DNA of 64,000 bases from Kushneria pakistanensis (GTDB taxonomy: Bacteria; Pseudomonadota; Gammaproteobacteria; Pseudomonadales; Halomonadaceae), in the NCBI RefSeq assembly GCF_014652795.1, contig NZ_BMZM01000002.1, forward strand, positions 932,025 through 996,024. The letters are read 5' to 3'. Each line of letters begins with the position of its first letter. Positions within the stretch are counted from its first letter, which is position 1. Both the position numbers and the translations under genes were made by a program. Under the pieces are notes generated by a model that was not told the DNA's origin, made no database searches, and worked only from the letters and a program-made list of their open reading frames with translations. This document shows, one piece after another, positions 1 through 9,054 of this stretch.

Positions 1-1202
1 CGCAGGCGATCGCGCTGGCGGGTATCCAGACGCCCCTCGATCGAGGGCAGCGTATCGTCCACCAGCATCATCTTGCCCATGTCATGCACCAGTGCGGCCG
101 CGACCGCATCGCGGGCATGCCGGGCATGCTCGGGCTCGGCCTCGATCAGATCGCCCAGCCGTACGGCCACATTCAGGGAGTGTTGTACCCAGGTCGGCTG
201 CTGATGCAGGCAGTGCAGGGCATAAAAGAGATTCTGGCGTTGCTTGTTTAAAAGCCTCAGCAATATGTCGGCACTATCGAGCACGCAGTTCGCCGGCAGT
301 GGGCGCTGATTTTGCAGGGCCAGCAAAAAGATATGCAGCTGACGGGCCACTTCGAGCAGGGCGCCCACCATGGGGGCCTGATCGGACTTTTGCCGTTGTC
401 GCTTCGCGTTGCGCTTGTAGCCGGGCTGCTGGGAAGTATACAGCGGTGACGGGAAGCTCATGCGCCCGCCCTCGCCGGTGCGATAGGCCGTTTCCCGTTC
501 GGTTTCATTGACCAGATACATCAGGCGCTGCTCGTGAGCGCGATCCGTATTGATAAAGATCACCCCAATGGCGGCGAAATGCGAACGCCCGGCCGGGTTG
601 ATGTGACGAATCTGCCCCATCGAGGTGAACATTTCCTCATTGGGAAAGGACAGCTCGAGCCGGGCAATGAACTCATCGATTTTCAGCGGCGCGCTGGCAG
701 CCAGAGGCACTTCCAGCAGCGCGCCACCGATCGAGAGGTTACGCAGTCGCCCGATGATGGGCGGCTGGTTTTCATACAGGGTAATCGCGGCCTTCACCTG
801 CATGCCTTCCAGAAGAGGCACGCGGGTACTGTTGCGCTTGGCGGTGGTATATAGCACCTGGGGCAGCAAGCAGCGGATCTCGAGCAGATCGTTATTGCGC
901 ACTACCTCAAGCGCCATCATGGCCTCAAGACGCAGCGTCTCGGTATCACCTTCGGCGTTGAGCGTCAGCGCCTGATCGACAAGCTCGGCGGCATTGAGGC
1001 TCTGGGCATCGAGCAGGGAGAGCGACAGGATTCGCTCCCTGTGATCGACCCGATGCAGTGTCACCGGATATACGGCCGAAGAATCGCTCGGGCTGATGGA
1101 CAGCGCATGGGTGTGATAACTCAGGGCCTCCATGACACCGGCGATATGCTCGGCGTCGCGGATTTCAATCTGGGGTGGTGGTTCCGGCGCCAAACTTTCC
1201 AT
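1..1202 (-). CDS. PilZ-HD-GYP domain protein, predicted c-di-GMP phosphodiesterase (3' end cut by window)
   Basis: The minus-strand frame is open from an ATG at 1202 to the window edge, so about 400 residues are seen and the C-terminus, including any GYP motif, lies outside. Residues about 120-230 form a PilZ domain: the RxxxR motif (R123, R127) and the NxSxxG motif (N155, S157, G160) are intact, so c-di-GMP binding is expected. An HD-GYP domain starts near residue 335, with the early H341 and the metal-binding pair H373-D374 in VHDMGK. The first 120 residues are not recognised. HD-GYP proteins hydrolyse c-di-GMP; a PilZ domain in front suggests the substrate also regulates the enzyme (inference). 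A perfect dyad lies about 35 bases upstream of the start. The start was read by hand on the minus strand; AGG lies about 8 bases before it. Confidence 0.85.
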   Translation of the reverse strand, partial: MESLAPEPPPQIEIRDAEHIAGVMEALSYHTHALSISPSDSSAVYPVTLHRVDHRERILSLSLLDAQSLNAAELVDQALTLNAEGDTETLRLEAMMALEVVRNNDLLEIRCLLPQVLYTTAKRNSTRVPLLEGMQVKAAITLYENQPPIIGRLRNLSIGGALLEVPLAASAPLKIDEFIARLELSFPNEEMFTSMGQIRHINPAGRSHFAAIGVIFINTDRAHEQRLMYLVNETERETAYRTGEGGRMSFPSPLYTSQQPGYKRNAKRQRQKSDQAPMVGALLEVARQLHIFLLALQNQRPLPANCVLDSADILLRLLNKQRQNLFYALHCLHQQPTWVQHSLNVAVRLGDLIEAEPEHARHARDAVAAALVHDMGKMMLVDDTLPSIEGRLDTRQRDRL

Positions 1203-1234
1203 CGAAAGGCCTGCTCAATATAAGTAGTTCGCGA

Positions 1235-1255
1235 CTTGATAGTGCAGCTATCAAG
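1235..1255. promoter_or_regulatory. operator-like perfect dyad upstream of the PilZ-HD-GYP gene
   Basis: Arms CTTGATAG and CTATCAAG are perfectly complementary around a 5-base centre (TGCAG). The site lies 33-53 bases before the ATG of the PilZ-HD-GYP gene, where a repressor site would sit. The TTGAT/ATCAA ends resemble an FNR half-site, but the 9-base gap does not fit FNR, which has 4. The regulator is unknown. Confidence 0.4.
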
Positions 1256-1442
1256 GTTATATCGGCCACAGCAGGCGTTAATTTAGATTAGTGCGTTACC
1301 CGGCGGGTGACAGGGACAACCGTGGAGGTCATGTCGTGGCATCACAGGACATAATGAAGTGGCTGATAGGCAGCGCTGCGTGATCGGGCTCACTGCACGC
1401 AACCCCTGTCTGCGGGCGTCCCGTGCAGTGATCAAGATCGTG

Positions 1443-2246
1443 TCAGTCCCATTCGGGGGCGAGGTTGTCGGGGCTGACAATGCGGCTGCCGGGGCGTGCC
1501 AGCGCCTGAATGGTCTGCATCTCCTCGTCTGACAGCTCGAAATCGAAGATATCGATATTGCCGGGGATGCGCTCGGCCCGGGTGCTGCGGGTCAGCGGCA
1601 CATCACCAAGCTGATGCACCCAGCGAAGTGCCACCTGAGCGGCACTCTTGCCGTGTCGGCGACCGATATCGGCCAGCGCTTCATCCCTGGCAGCCTCTCC
1701 CATGGCCATCACGAAAAAGCCCGTAAGCGGCACCCCCAGTTCGTGGGCGCGGCGGCGCAGCACGGTCTGATCAAGGTAAGGGTGAATCTCGACCTGGTTG
1801 GTCGCAATGGGCGCCTCGCTGAGTGCCACGGCGCGGGCAAGCTGCTCGCTGTTGTAGTTGCTGACGCCGATATGGCGTGCAAGGCCCCGGCTGCATGCCT
1901 CGTTCAAAAGCTCAATCTGGCGCTCGATGGGCATGGTATGCCCCGGCCAGTGCACCAGCAGCAGATCCACCTGCTCAAGATCGAGCCGCTCAAGGCTTTC
2001 TTCTACCGAGGCCAGAAAACGGTCCTCGGTGAAATGGCGGTTCATCACCTTGGTGGTGACAAATATCTCCTCGCGCGGCACCTGAAGCGTTTTTATGGCG
2101 CGTCCCAGTGCGGCCTCGTTGCCGTAGAGCTGAGCGGTGTCAAAGGCGCGAAAGCCGGCGTGCCAGGCCGCCGGGATCAGCTCGGCCACCTGCTGATCGT
2201 CGAGTTCGTCCAGTCCAAAACCGATAGGGGGAAGAAGCATCTGCAT
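1443..2246 (-). CDS. aldo/keto reductase, 2,5-diketo-gluconate reductase (DkgB-like) type
   Basis: A 267-residue NADPH-dependent aldo/keto reductase of the usual length for DkgA/DkgB-type enzymes. The catalytic tetrad is visible: D36, Y41 (in AQLYGNE), K66 (TTKV) and H99 (LLVHWP). The GVSNY motif and the C-terminal R-S-T-R cofactor region are present. The family reduces small aldehydes and ketones, including methylglyoxal and diketogluconate; the substrate here cannot be read from sequence. It stands alone between the PilZ-HD-GYP gene and sstT, all on the minus strand. No Shine-Dalgarno sequence is visible before the ATG at 2246; instead a perfect 10-bp hairpin lies 8 bases upstream. Confidence 0.9.
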   Translation of the reverse strand: MQMLLPPIGFGLDELDDQQVAELIPAAWHAGFRAFDTAQLYGNEAALGRAIKTLQVPREEIFVTTKVMNRHFTEDRFLASVEESLERLDLEQVDLLLVHWPGHTMPIERQIELLNEACSRGLARHIGVSNYNSEQLARAVALSEAPIATNQVEIHPYLDQTVLRRRAHELGVPLTGFFVMAMGEAARDEALADIGRRHGKSAAQVALRWVHQLGDVPLTRSTRAERIPGNIDIFDFELSDEEMQTIQALARPGSRIVSPDNLAPEWD

Positions 2247-2254
2247 GAACGTTA

Positions 2255-2279
2255 TCTGCCATCAGGAAGTGATGGCAGA
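2255..2279 (-). repeat. 10-bp inverted repeat just upstream of the aldo/keto reductase start
   Basis: Arms TCTGCCATCA and TGATGGCAGA are perfect complements around a 5-base loop. The dyad occupies the place where a 5' leader would be, ending 8 bases before the start codon. It could be an operator or an mRNA hairpin that controls translation. No U-tract follows, so it is not a terminator. Confidence 0.5.
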
Positions 2280-2450
2280 AGCATAGAACCAGGACAGATC
2301 CGGTCAAATGGGCCCTTCAGACCCGGCTCAGGGCCCGTTGCGCTATTGGAACAGGGCCCTGAGGTCACATTGGCAGGATCAAAACGGTGCGCTTTACCGG
2401 GTGGCCTCGCGCCTCCCGGCCTCTGGCTCAGCGCTCCACATGCTCCGACT

Positions 2451-3710
2451 TCAGGCCGTCTCCTCCCGGCGCTCGCCGTCCAGACGTCGCCTGGCGCCCG
2501 GGGAGCGACAGGCTGCGGCGGTAAAAAGCACGTCGGTCGAGGAGTTGAGAGCGGTCTCGGTGGAGTCCTGCAGCACGCTGATGACAAAGCCGACGGCGAC
2601 AATCTGCATCGCGACGTCGGCGGAAATGCCAAACAGACTCGCCGCCATCGGAATCAGCAGCAGCGAGCCGCCAGCTACCCCGGAAACGCCGCAGGCCGCG
2701 AGTGCCGAGACCACGCAGAGCAGAAAGGCCGTGAGAAAATCGACACTCAGACCCAGCGTGTTTGCCGCAGCGAGTGTCATCACGGTGATGGTGATCGCCG
2801 CGCCGGACATGTTGATCGTCGCCCCCAGCGGGATCGACACCGAATAGGTATCGCGATGCAGGTCGAGGCGTTCGCACAGCGCCATGTTGACCGGGATGTT
2901 GGCCGCACTGCTGCGGGTGAAAAAGGCGGTGATGGCGCTGCCACGCAGGCAGGTGAAGACCAGCGGATAAGGGTTTTTGCGCGTATGGGCGAACACGATG
3001 AGCGGGTTGGTCACCAGCGCTACAAACGCCATGCAGCCCAGCAGCACGCCCAGCAGATGGGCGTAATTGGCGAGTTCTCCAAGGCCGGTCTCGGCGAGCG
3101 TATTGGCCACGAGCCCGAAGATGCCCAGCGGGGCAAAACGGATGATAAAACGTACCAGCCCCGATATCGCATCGGAGAGATCACCCAGCGCGTTGCGGGT
3201 AGTGTCGCCCGCCTGGCGCAGCAGCAGCCCCAGCCCCACTGCCCAGGCGAGAATACCGATGAAGTTGGCTTCCATCAGCGCATTGACCGGATTGTCGACG
3301 GCGCTGAGGGCAAGATTGCGCAGTACCTCGATGATGTCGGAGGGCGGTGCACCATCGGCGGGCGGGGCGTTGATCGCCAGCGTCGTTGGAAAGGCGAAGC
3401 TCGCCACCACCGCCACCAGCGCGGCTACCAGCGTGCCGACCAGATAGAGTCCGAGAACGCCATGGACCTGCGTCGGCCGACCGCGCTGATGCGCGGCAAT
3501 TGCCGCCATCACCAGCACGAACACCAGGATCGGCGCGATCGCCTTCAGGGCATTGATGAAAAGGTCACCGAGCAGGGCAAACGACTGTGCGACGTTCGGC
3601 GCCCAGAGTGCCAGCAGCGTGCCGGCGACGATGCCTATCAGAATCTGCGGAATCAGCCCCAGGCGGGGCAGCGATGCTCGAGAGGAGCGACGATCGGAGC
3701 TGGCGGACAT
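2451..3710 (-). CDS. sstT: Na+/serine-threonine symporter SstT
   Basis: A 419-residue sodium:dicarboxylate-family (DAACS) carrier matching SstT in length and layout. The N-terminal [20 protein letters not shown] segment, the Na+/substrate region [18 protein letters not shown] and the late [16 protein letters not shown] segment are characteristic. It imports serine and threonine with Na+. The frame stays open upstream to 3821, but the ATG at 3710 gives the normal SstT N-terminus and has a weak AAGAG about 10 bases before it. It appears to be a single-gene unit; downstream (2290-2440) are several GGGCCC palindromes but no clear terminator. Confidence 0.93.
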   Translation of the reverse strand: MSASSDRRSSRASLPRLGLIPQILIGIVAGTLLALWAPNVAQSFALLGDLFINALKAIAPILVFVLVMAAIAAHQRGRPTQVHGVLGLYLVGTLVAALVAVVASFAFPTTLAINAPPADGAPPSDIIEVLRNLALSAVDNPVNALMEANFIGILAWAVGLGLLLRQAGDTTRNALGDLSDAISGLVRFIIRFAPLGIFGLVANTLAETGLGELANYAHLLGVLLGCMAFVALVTNPLIVFAHTRKNPYPLVFTCLRGSAITAFFTRSSAANIPVNMALCERLDLHRDTYSVSIPLGATINMSGAAITITVMTLAAANTLGLSVDFLTAFLLCVVSALAACGVSGVAGGSLLLIPMAASLFGISADVAMQIVAVGFVISVLQDSTETALNSSTDVLFTAAACRSPGARRRLDGERREETA

Positions 3711-3854
3711 GGAGCACTCTTGTAGGCCGGGAGGTGTGATGCACAGGCGCCGCGCGGGCGCCCGGGAAATCTCGATGAGCGTACGCGAAACGGCGCATTC
3801 TAGCACCGCCACGCCGGCCATACGCCATCGCTTGTGTCTACCGTCCCAAAAGCG

Positions 3855-4283
3855 CTACTGCGTCGACCAGCTGCGCCCGCCGGGCGGGTTGGCCTCGCCG
3901 TCCTCGCAGGTCATGCCCGAACTTGAGTAGCTGCGCGAGCCGTCACTGTGGCGGCAGACGTTGGCCTCGCCCTGGCGGACGCCGTCATAGCCATTGAGCC
4001 GATAGCTGTCGGGCACGTAGTTGCTGCGCCAGTGTTCGAGCTGTTCAGGCGGCAGGATGACGCCAACGTCCACATCGCGCACGGGGTCAAAGCGCTGCGG
4101 GTCGCGAATGCCAAACGGGGGAAAGCGCCGAGGCGGGCGGTGGTCCAGGTGCGGGCCGCGATGTTCCATGATCACCGATTCGCCGGCAATCGCCATGTGA
4201 GAAGGACCTGCAAGCATGAACGCGGTGACAAGACCGGTTAGAAGGTGGCCCGATATGGCGATCCTTGATGGTCTGCGCTGCAT
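3855..4283 (-). CDS. small exported protein of unknown function
   Basis: A 142-residue protein with a plausible signal peptide: basic start, hydrophobic stretch to about residue 32, and an AIAG-type cleavage site. The mature part is rich in proline, arginine and histidine near its start and carries a short motif (SNYVPDSYRLNGYDGVRQGE) followed by two cysteines (C110 and C125) that could form a disulphide. I do not recognise the family. It lies between DedA and SstT on the same strand, with 86 bases to the DedA stop, so it could be co-transcribed with the DedA gene. Confidence 0.65.
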   Translation of the reverse strand: MQRRPSRIAISGHLLTGLVTAFMLAGPSHMAIAGESVIMEHRGPHLDHRPPRRFPPFGIRDPQRFDPVRDVDVGVILPPEQLEHWRSNYVPDSYRLNGYDGVRQGEANVCRHSDGSRSYSSSGMTCEDGEANPPGGRSWSTQ

Positions 4284-4369
4284 GGCGTCTCTCCCTGTGC
4301 CTGAGCCGCAAGAGAGCGGCCCTGTACGGCCTTATCGGCGCGATGGTCGCGTTCTGAAGCCTTGCAGCA

Positions 4370-4993
4370 CTATAGCGCGTTCCGGGGGCGACGACGCAGC
4401 AGGCGAAGAATGATCGGCAGGGCCATGACGGCGGCCACCCCCAGGATGATGATCTCCAGATGGTCGCGCAAAAAGGGGACGTTGCCCAGAAAATAGCCCA
4501 GCGATACCAGTACGCCGGTCCAGAGCAGTGCCCCCAGCAGGCTGAAGCCGATAAAGACGATCCAGGGCATGTGGCTGATGCCGGCCACGAAGGGTGCGAA
4601 GGTGCGCACCAGCGGCACAAAGCGTGCCAGCATGACCATTTTGCCGCCGTGACGGGCGTAGAAGGCCTCGGTCCGGGCCAGATGCTCCCGGCGCAGCCAG
4701 CGCGAGCGTTCATTGAAAAGCCTTGTGCCGTAGCGCCGCCCGATCCAGTAGTTGAGGTTGTCTCCCAAAAGTGCCGCAGTGGCAATGAGGACGCCGGCCA
4801 TCCACGGATTCAGGTGACCGCTGCCGGCGAGGGCGCCGGTGATGAACAGCAGCGAATCACCGGGCAGAAAGGGCATGATGATCAGCCCTGTCTCACAGAA
4901 GATGACGGCAAACACCAGACCGTAAATCCATACGCCATGCTGCGTGACCAGGGTCGTGAGATGCTGATCCAGATGCAGAAAAAAATCGAGCAA
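4370..4993 (-). CDS. DedA-family inner-membrane protein
   Basis: About 207 residues with the DedA (VTT/SNARE-associated) signature: FCETGLIIMPFLPGDSLLF near the N-terminus, GDNLNYWIGRRYG, and FVPLVRTFAPFVAG with the conserved arginine. DedA proteins are implicated in recycling the undecaprenyl phosphate carrier lipid and in membrane homeostasis. The frame has an upstream ATG at 5047, but a TTG at 4993 gives the usual DedA start (MLDFFLHLDQ) and has AGGGG about 8 bases before it, so it is preferred. It is divergent from tmcA. Confidence 0.9.
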   Translation of the reverse strand: MLDFFLHLDQHLTTLVTQHGVWIYGLVFAVIFCETGLIIMPFLPGDSLLFITGALAGSGHLNPWMAGVLIATAALLGDNLNYWIGRRYGTRLFNERSRWLRREHLARTEAFYARHGGKMVMLARFVPLVRTFAPFVAGISHMPWIVFIGFSLLGALLWTGVLVSLGYFLGNVPFLRDHLEIIILGVAAVMALPIILRLLRRRPRNAL

Positions 4994-5145
4994 GGCTGCT
5001 GCCCCTGAGGATAAGTGGCGGCCAATACTGCGCCCGGGGTACAACAAAAGGCAATGATCGCCTGTGACGCATGATCAGGTCACACTGAAGGCCTTTACGG
5101 TATGCCCTGTCGTGATGCTGTTGATGTTTTGCCTGTGAGGTTGTC

Positions 5146-7317
5146 TTGTTTGACGATGATATGAACGCCCTGCGCCAGTGGCGCCAGACGCTTGAATCTA
5201 CCCGCCACCGCGGGCTTTTGTGGCTCGCCGGCCCGGCGGAGATGGTGCGTGCACGCGCTGATGCCGTGCTCGGGATGCTGGCGCTGTCGGAGATTCTATG
5301 GGTGGGCCGGCCGGCGTCAGCCATCGTCGACACCCCGGCCGAGCCCTTGATGATGAAAAAGGCCCGCACCCGACTGGGCACCGAGCAGGGCGCGGTGGTA
5401 TTTGACGCCTTCGACGGCTTCGCCCCGGATGCCCTTGGCGCGCTGGCCGGTACCGTGCGCGCCGGCGGGCTTTTGATCCTGCTCACCCCCGGCGACTGGG
5501 GCGAGGCGCCCGACCCCGACTACGCCCGCCTGGCCGATCACCCCGCTGACTGGTCGACACTCTCTTCACGCTATCTGGCCCGGCTGGCGCGTCTGCTTGA
5601 GGAAGATGTGCAGGTGGCGCGCTGGGCAGAGGGTCAGCCCCTGGTGCTGCCGAGCAATGGCGCGGAAGCAGTGGCAGCACCGGCCCCGGTCGAGGACGGT
5701 GACTGCCTGAGCGCAGACCAGGCCCGGGCGGTGGTCGCCATCTCGCGTCTTCGCCGCCGGCGCCCGCTGGTGCTTACGGCCGACCGCGGTCGCGGCAAGA
5801 GTGCAGCACTTGGCATCGGGGCGGCGCGGCGGCTGATGCAGGGCGACAAGCAGATTCTGATTACTGCGCCGCGTTTTGACAGCGTGGCACCGGTGTTCGA
5901 GCGGCTGGCAGCACTGCTGCCGGAGGGCGCCCTGCAGGATCAACGCTTTGTCTGGCAGGGGCGCGAGGTCTGTTTCGTGGCGCCCGACCGGCTGGTGGAG
6001 AATCTCGAGCAGTGGGGCGGTGATGGCAGCGTGCTGCTCATCGATGAGGCTGCTGCCCTGCCGGCATCGCTGCTGCATGGCGCGCTGCGCCATTTCCCCC
6101 GCGTGGTCTTTGCCACCACCGTGCATGGTTATGAAGGCAGCGGCCGCGGCTTTGCCCTGCGCTTTCGCACTCGGCTGGGGCAACACACGCCGCAGTGGAA
6201 AGCCCTGACACTGGCAACGCCCGTTCGCTGGGCAGCGGCAGATCCGCTGGAGCGCAGCGTGACCCGGCTGCTGGCACTGGCTGCTGAAGCGCCTGCCAAT
6301 CACGATGCTGATACCACTTTTTATCACCACCGCCTCGACCGGGACGCGCTGGCCCTTGATGAGACACGCCTCGAGGCGCTGTTCGGGCTGCTGGTACAGG
6401 CGCACTACCGCACCTCGCCTGCGGATCTGCGCACGTTGCTTGATGGCCCGAATATCGGTATCGAGACGCTGGAAAGTGATCCCGTAGCGGGGCAGGGTCG
6501 GCTGCTGGCGGTGGCGGTGGCGGTAGACGAGGGCGGCTTTGACGAGACGCTTGCCGAGCAGATTGCTCGCGGCGAGCGTCGCCCACGCGGGCACCTGATG
6601 GCACAGTCGCTGGCGCTGCATGGCGGGGTAGTCGAGGCCGCCACGCACCGATTGCGGCGCATCATGCGCCTGGCCGTACATCCGCAGTGTCAGCGTCAGG
6701 GGCTGGGCCAGGCACTGGTCAAACGGCTGGCTGACAGTGCCCGAAAGGATGGCATGGCGCTACTGGGCGCCAGTCTGGGCGCCGAGCCCGGGCTGATGGC
6801 CTTCTGGCAGCACTGTGGACTGTCGAGTGTGCGGCTGGGGCTGCATCCCGAAACCTCGACCGGTGAGCACCCGGTGATGATGAGCCGGGCGCTCAACGAG
6901 CGCGGCGAGGTGCTCCAGCATCAGCTGCGTGTGGCGATGCGCGCCCAGCTGCCGGGGCTGCTGGCCTTTGAGCTGGCCATGCTGTCGCCTGCCGTGGTCG
7001 CTCAAACGCTGCGTGATCAGGAGGTGATCTCTCCTGTGGCACCGGAGGCCGCCCGCGAGCAGCTTGAGCGGCTGGCACTGGGGCAGGCGCCGCTGGTACC
7101 GAGCCGTCCGGCGCTGGTCTGGTACGTGCATCAGGCCCTTTGCAATCGAGAGGGTTCAGCCATTTCTTCCGAGCTGGTCACCCTGTGCGGGCTTTTGTGG
7201 CAGGGGCGCTCGATGACCTGGCTTGCCCAGCGTGAAGGGCTGACCGGCAGCGCGCAGGCGATGGACTGGGTACGCCGGCAGGCGCGCGCGCTGCTTGAGG
7301 CGTCGTCACCCAGGTGA
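5146..7317 (+). CDS. tmcA: tRNA(Met) cytidine acetyltransferase TmcA
   Basis: TmcA makes N4-acetylcytidine at the wobble position of elongator tRNA-Met, using acetyl-CoA and ATP. At 723 residues it is somewhat longer than the E. coli enzyme. In order: an N-terminal DUF1726-like domain, an RNA-helicase-like ATPase with Walker A TADRGRGKSA (211-220) and Walker B LLIDEAAALP (about 297-306), a GNAT acetyltransferase with VHPQCQRQGLG near residue 512, and a C-terminal tRNA-binding domain. The TTG at 5146 has GAGG 5 bases before it; an ATG at 5161 is the alternative but is too far from that site. It is a single gene, divergent from the DedA gene. Confidence 0.95.
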   Translation: MFDDDMNALRQWRQTLESTRHRGLLWLAGPAEMVRARADAVLGMLALSEILWVGRPASAIVDTPAEPLMMKKARTRLGTEQGAVVFDAFDGFAPDALGALAGTVRAGGLLILLTPGDWGEAPDPDYARLADHPADWSTLSSRYLARLARLLEEDVQVARWAEGQPLVLPSNGAEAVAAPAPVEDGDCLSADQARAVVAISRLRRRRPLVLTADRGRGKSAALGIGAARRLMQGDKQILITAPRFDSVAPVFERLAALLPEGALQDQRFVWQGREVCFVAPDRLVENLEQWGGDGSVLLIDEAAALPASLLHGALRHFPRVVFATTVHGYEGSGRGFALRFRTRLGQHTPQWKALTLATPVRWAAADPLERSVTRLLALAAEAPANHDADTTFYHHRLDRDALALDETRLEALFGLLVQAHYRTSPADLRTLLDGPNIGIETLESDPVAGQGRLLAVAVAVDEGGFDETLAEQIARGERRPRGHLMAQSLALHGGVVEAATHRLRRIMRLAVHPQCQRQGLGQALVKRLADSARKDGMALLGASLGAEPGLMAFWQHCGLSSVRLGLHPETSTGEHPVMMSRALNERGEVLQHQLRVAMRAQLPGLLAFELAMLSPAVVAQTLRDQEVISPVAPEAAREQLERLALGQAPLVPSRPALVWYVHQALCNREGSAISSELVTLCGLLWQGRSMTWLAQREGLTGSAQAMDWVRRQARALLEASSPR

Positions 7318-7421
7318 GCGCCAGGGCGCCGGCAGGGTTGAAGGGGAGAAGCTGAAGGAGAAAGACGAATGGCGTATTCTTGAAGGCAGCCATCGAGTCA
7401 TACCCCATCGGGAGAGTCTGC

Positions 7422-8876
7422 GTGAACGAACATCTGGATACACTCGAACCCACAAACCTGTGGCGCCACTTTCGTACCTTCTGTGAGGTGCCGCGCCCGT
7501 CGGGCAGGGAAGAAGCGCTGGCCAAACGCCTCGAGGCCTGGGCCACCGACAAGGGATTCGATTACGAGCGTGATGAGGCCGGCAACCTGTTGATCCGCAA
7601 GGCGGCTACTCCCGGTCATGAGGACCGTCCCGGCGTGGTGTTACAGGGCCATCTGGACATGGTCTCGCAGGCGGCGCCCGGCGTGACCCATGACTTTGAT
7701 CGCGATTCGATCGACACCGAAATCCGGAACGGCTGGCTCTACGCCCGCGGCACGACACTGGGGGCGGATAACGGCGTGGGCGCCTGCGCGGCGCTGGCGA
7801 TTCTTGAGGAAGAGGGGCTCACCCATGGCCCGCTGGAAGCGCTGATGACCGTCGAGGAAGAGGCCTCGCTGGTGGGCGCCATCAACCTCAGGGAAGGCTG
7901 GCTCAAGGGGAAATATCTCCTGAACCTGGACTCCGAGGATGAAGGCCAGGTCTACATCGGCTGCGCGGGTGGGGCCTCTGTGAGCACCAGCGCCACCATG
8001 CTGGATGCCACCTTTGATGGCCCGATGGAGACGCTATCGATCAGTGTGCATGGCCTCAAGGGCGGCCATTCGGGGCTGGACATCCACCTGGGTCTGGGCA
8101 ACGCCAACCGCCTGCTGTCGCGTCTGCTGCACCGGCTCTGCGAGTACGGCCTGCGCCTGTCGGACTATGACGGCGGCACCATGGGCAATGCCATCACGCG
8201 GGAAGCGCGTGCCACGGTCGCGTTCCCCAGGCAGCATCATGACGCCGTCATGGCCGAGATCGAGCGCTATCGGCGCATCTATCAGGAAGAGCTGGCCGGC
8301 ATTGATGATGGCGTCACTGTCAGCGCTGAGTCGGCCCACGCCGAGCGCGCGCTCTCCAGCGAAGACACCTATCGCCTGATGGGGCTGATGCATGGCCTGC
8401 CTTACGGTGTGGCCGGCATGAGCCGCTCGGCGCCGGGCGTGGTGGAAGCCTCCAATAACCAGGGCATCGTGCGCCTCAAGGACAGCAAATTCTCGATCCA
8501 GCTGATGGTGCGCTCGCTGCGCGATTCCACCCGTGATGAACTGGTGGCCCGCATTGCGACCCTGATGCGCCTGACCGGCTTTGAACCCAAAATCAGTGAG
8601 GGCTATCCGGGATGGACGCCCGAACCCGAGTCCGAGCTGCTGGGGCGCTTTGAGCGCGTGCATGAAGCCGTCACCGGTGTAGTGCCCGAGGTCAGGGTCA
8701 TCCATGCCGGGCTCGAATGCGGATTGATTGGCTCGAAGAATCCGGGCATGCAGATGATCTCGTTCGGCCCTACCATCCGTGGTGCCCATACCCCCGATGA
8801 GCGGGTAGAGCTCGCCGCCGTGGAAAACTTCTATGGCGTGCTCAAGGCCATGGTCGAGGACCTGGCCCAGCGTTGA
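7422..8876 (+). CDS. pepD: cytosolic non-specific dipeptidase (aminoacyl-histidine dipeptidase) PepD
   Basis: A 484-residue M20-family metallopeptidase, the same size as E. coli PepD. It cleaves dipeptides, including carnosine-type Xaa-His. Metal-binding and catalytic signatures are present: GHLDMV (H77, D79), LGADNGVGA (D116), TVEEEA (acidic pair), and a late GLECG segment. A TTG at 7380 also opens the frame, but the GTG at 7422 has GGAGAG 5 bases before it and gives the family length. A strong terminator follows, so it is a stand-alone unit. Confidence 0.95.
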   Translation: MNEHLDTLEPTNLWRHFRTFCEVPRPSGREEALAKRLEAWATDKGFDYERDEAGNLLIRKAATPGHEDRPGVVLQGHLDMVSQAAPGVTHDFDRDSIDTEIRNGWLYARGTTLGADNGVGACAALAILEEEGLTHGPLEALMTVEEEASLVGAINLREGWLKGKYLLNLDSEDEGQVYIGCAGGASVSTSATMLDATFDGPMETLSISVHGLKGGHSGLDIHLGLGNANRLLSRLLHRLCEYGLRLSDYDGGTMGNAITREARATVAFPRQHHDAVMAEIERYRRIYQEELAGIDDGVTVSAESAHAERALSSEDTYRLMGLMHGLPYGVAGMSRSAPGVVEASNNQGIVRLKDSKFSIQLMVRSLRDSTRDELVARIATLMRLTGFEPKISEGYPGWTPEPESELLGRFERVHEAVTGVVPEVRVIHAGLECGLIGSKNPGMQMISFGPTIRGAHTPDERVELAAVENFYGVLKAMVEDLAQR

Positions 8877-8896
8877 AAGCGCATGAGCGTCTGATG

Positions 8897-8924
8897 AAAG
8901 GGGGCCTTCGGGCCCTCTTTTTTA
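8897..8924 (+). terminator. rho-independent terminator of pepD
   Basis: A GC-rich stem (AGGGGGCC / GGCCCTCT) closes on a TTCG tetraloop and is followed by TTTTT. It lies 20 bases past the pepD stop. Confidence 0.85.
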
Positions 8925-8957
8925 TGCCTGTAGCAGACGGCATGGGTCTGCCATGAC

Positions 8958-8986
8958 AGGACAGCTTCTGGCGCCCTCGCTAATAT
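8958..8986 (+). promoter_or_regulatory. candidate sigma-70 promoter of the adenosine-deaminase-like gene
   Basis: A -35-like AGGACA (8958-8963) is followed after 17 bases by a -10-like TAATAT (8981-8986), which is conspicuous in this GC-rich region. It sits 69 bases before the preferred ATG at 9055. Prediction by eye only. Confidence 0.4.
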
Positions 8987-9054
8987 AGGCAGCAACCGGC
9001 CGCACCGAGGGCCGCATCATGTTCACGACCATCACAACGATAAAAGGGCATTTC

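Noticed and set aside
1614-3725. A 703-codon plus-strand open frame
   Set aside because: It lies antisense to the aldo/keto reductase and sstT, both with clear family motifs. Its translation is Arg/His/Gln-rich low-information sequence, typical of a shadow frame in GC-rich DNA.
5566-6681. A 371-codon minus-strand open frame inside tmcA
   Set aside because: It is antisense to the ATPase part of TmcA with both Walker motifs intact on the plus strand.
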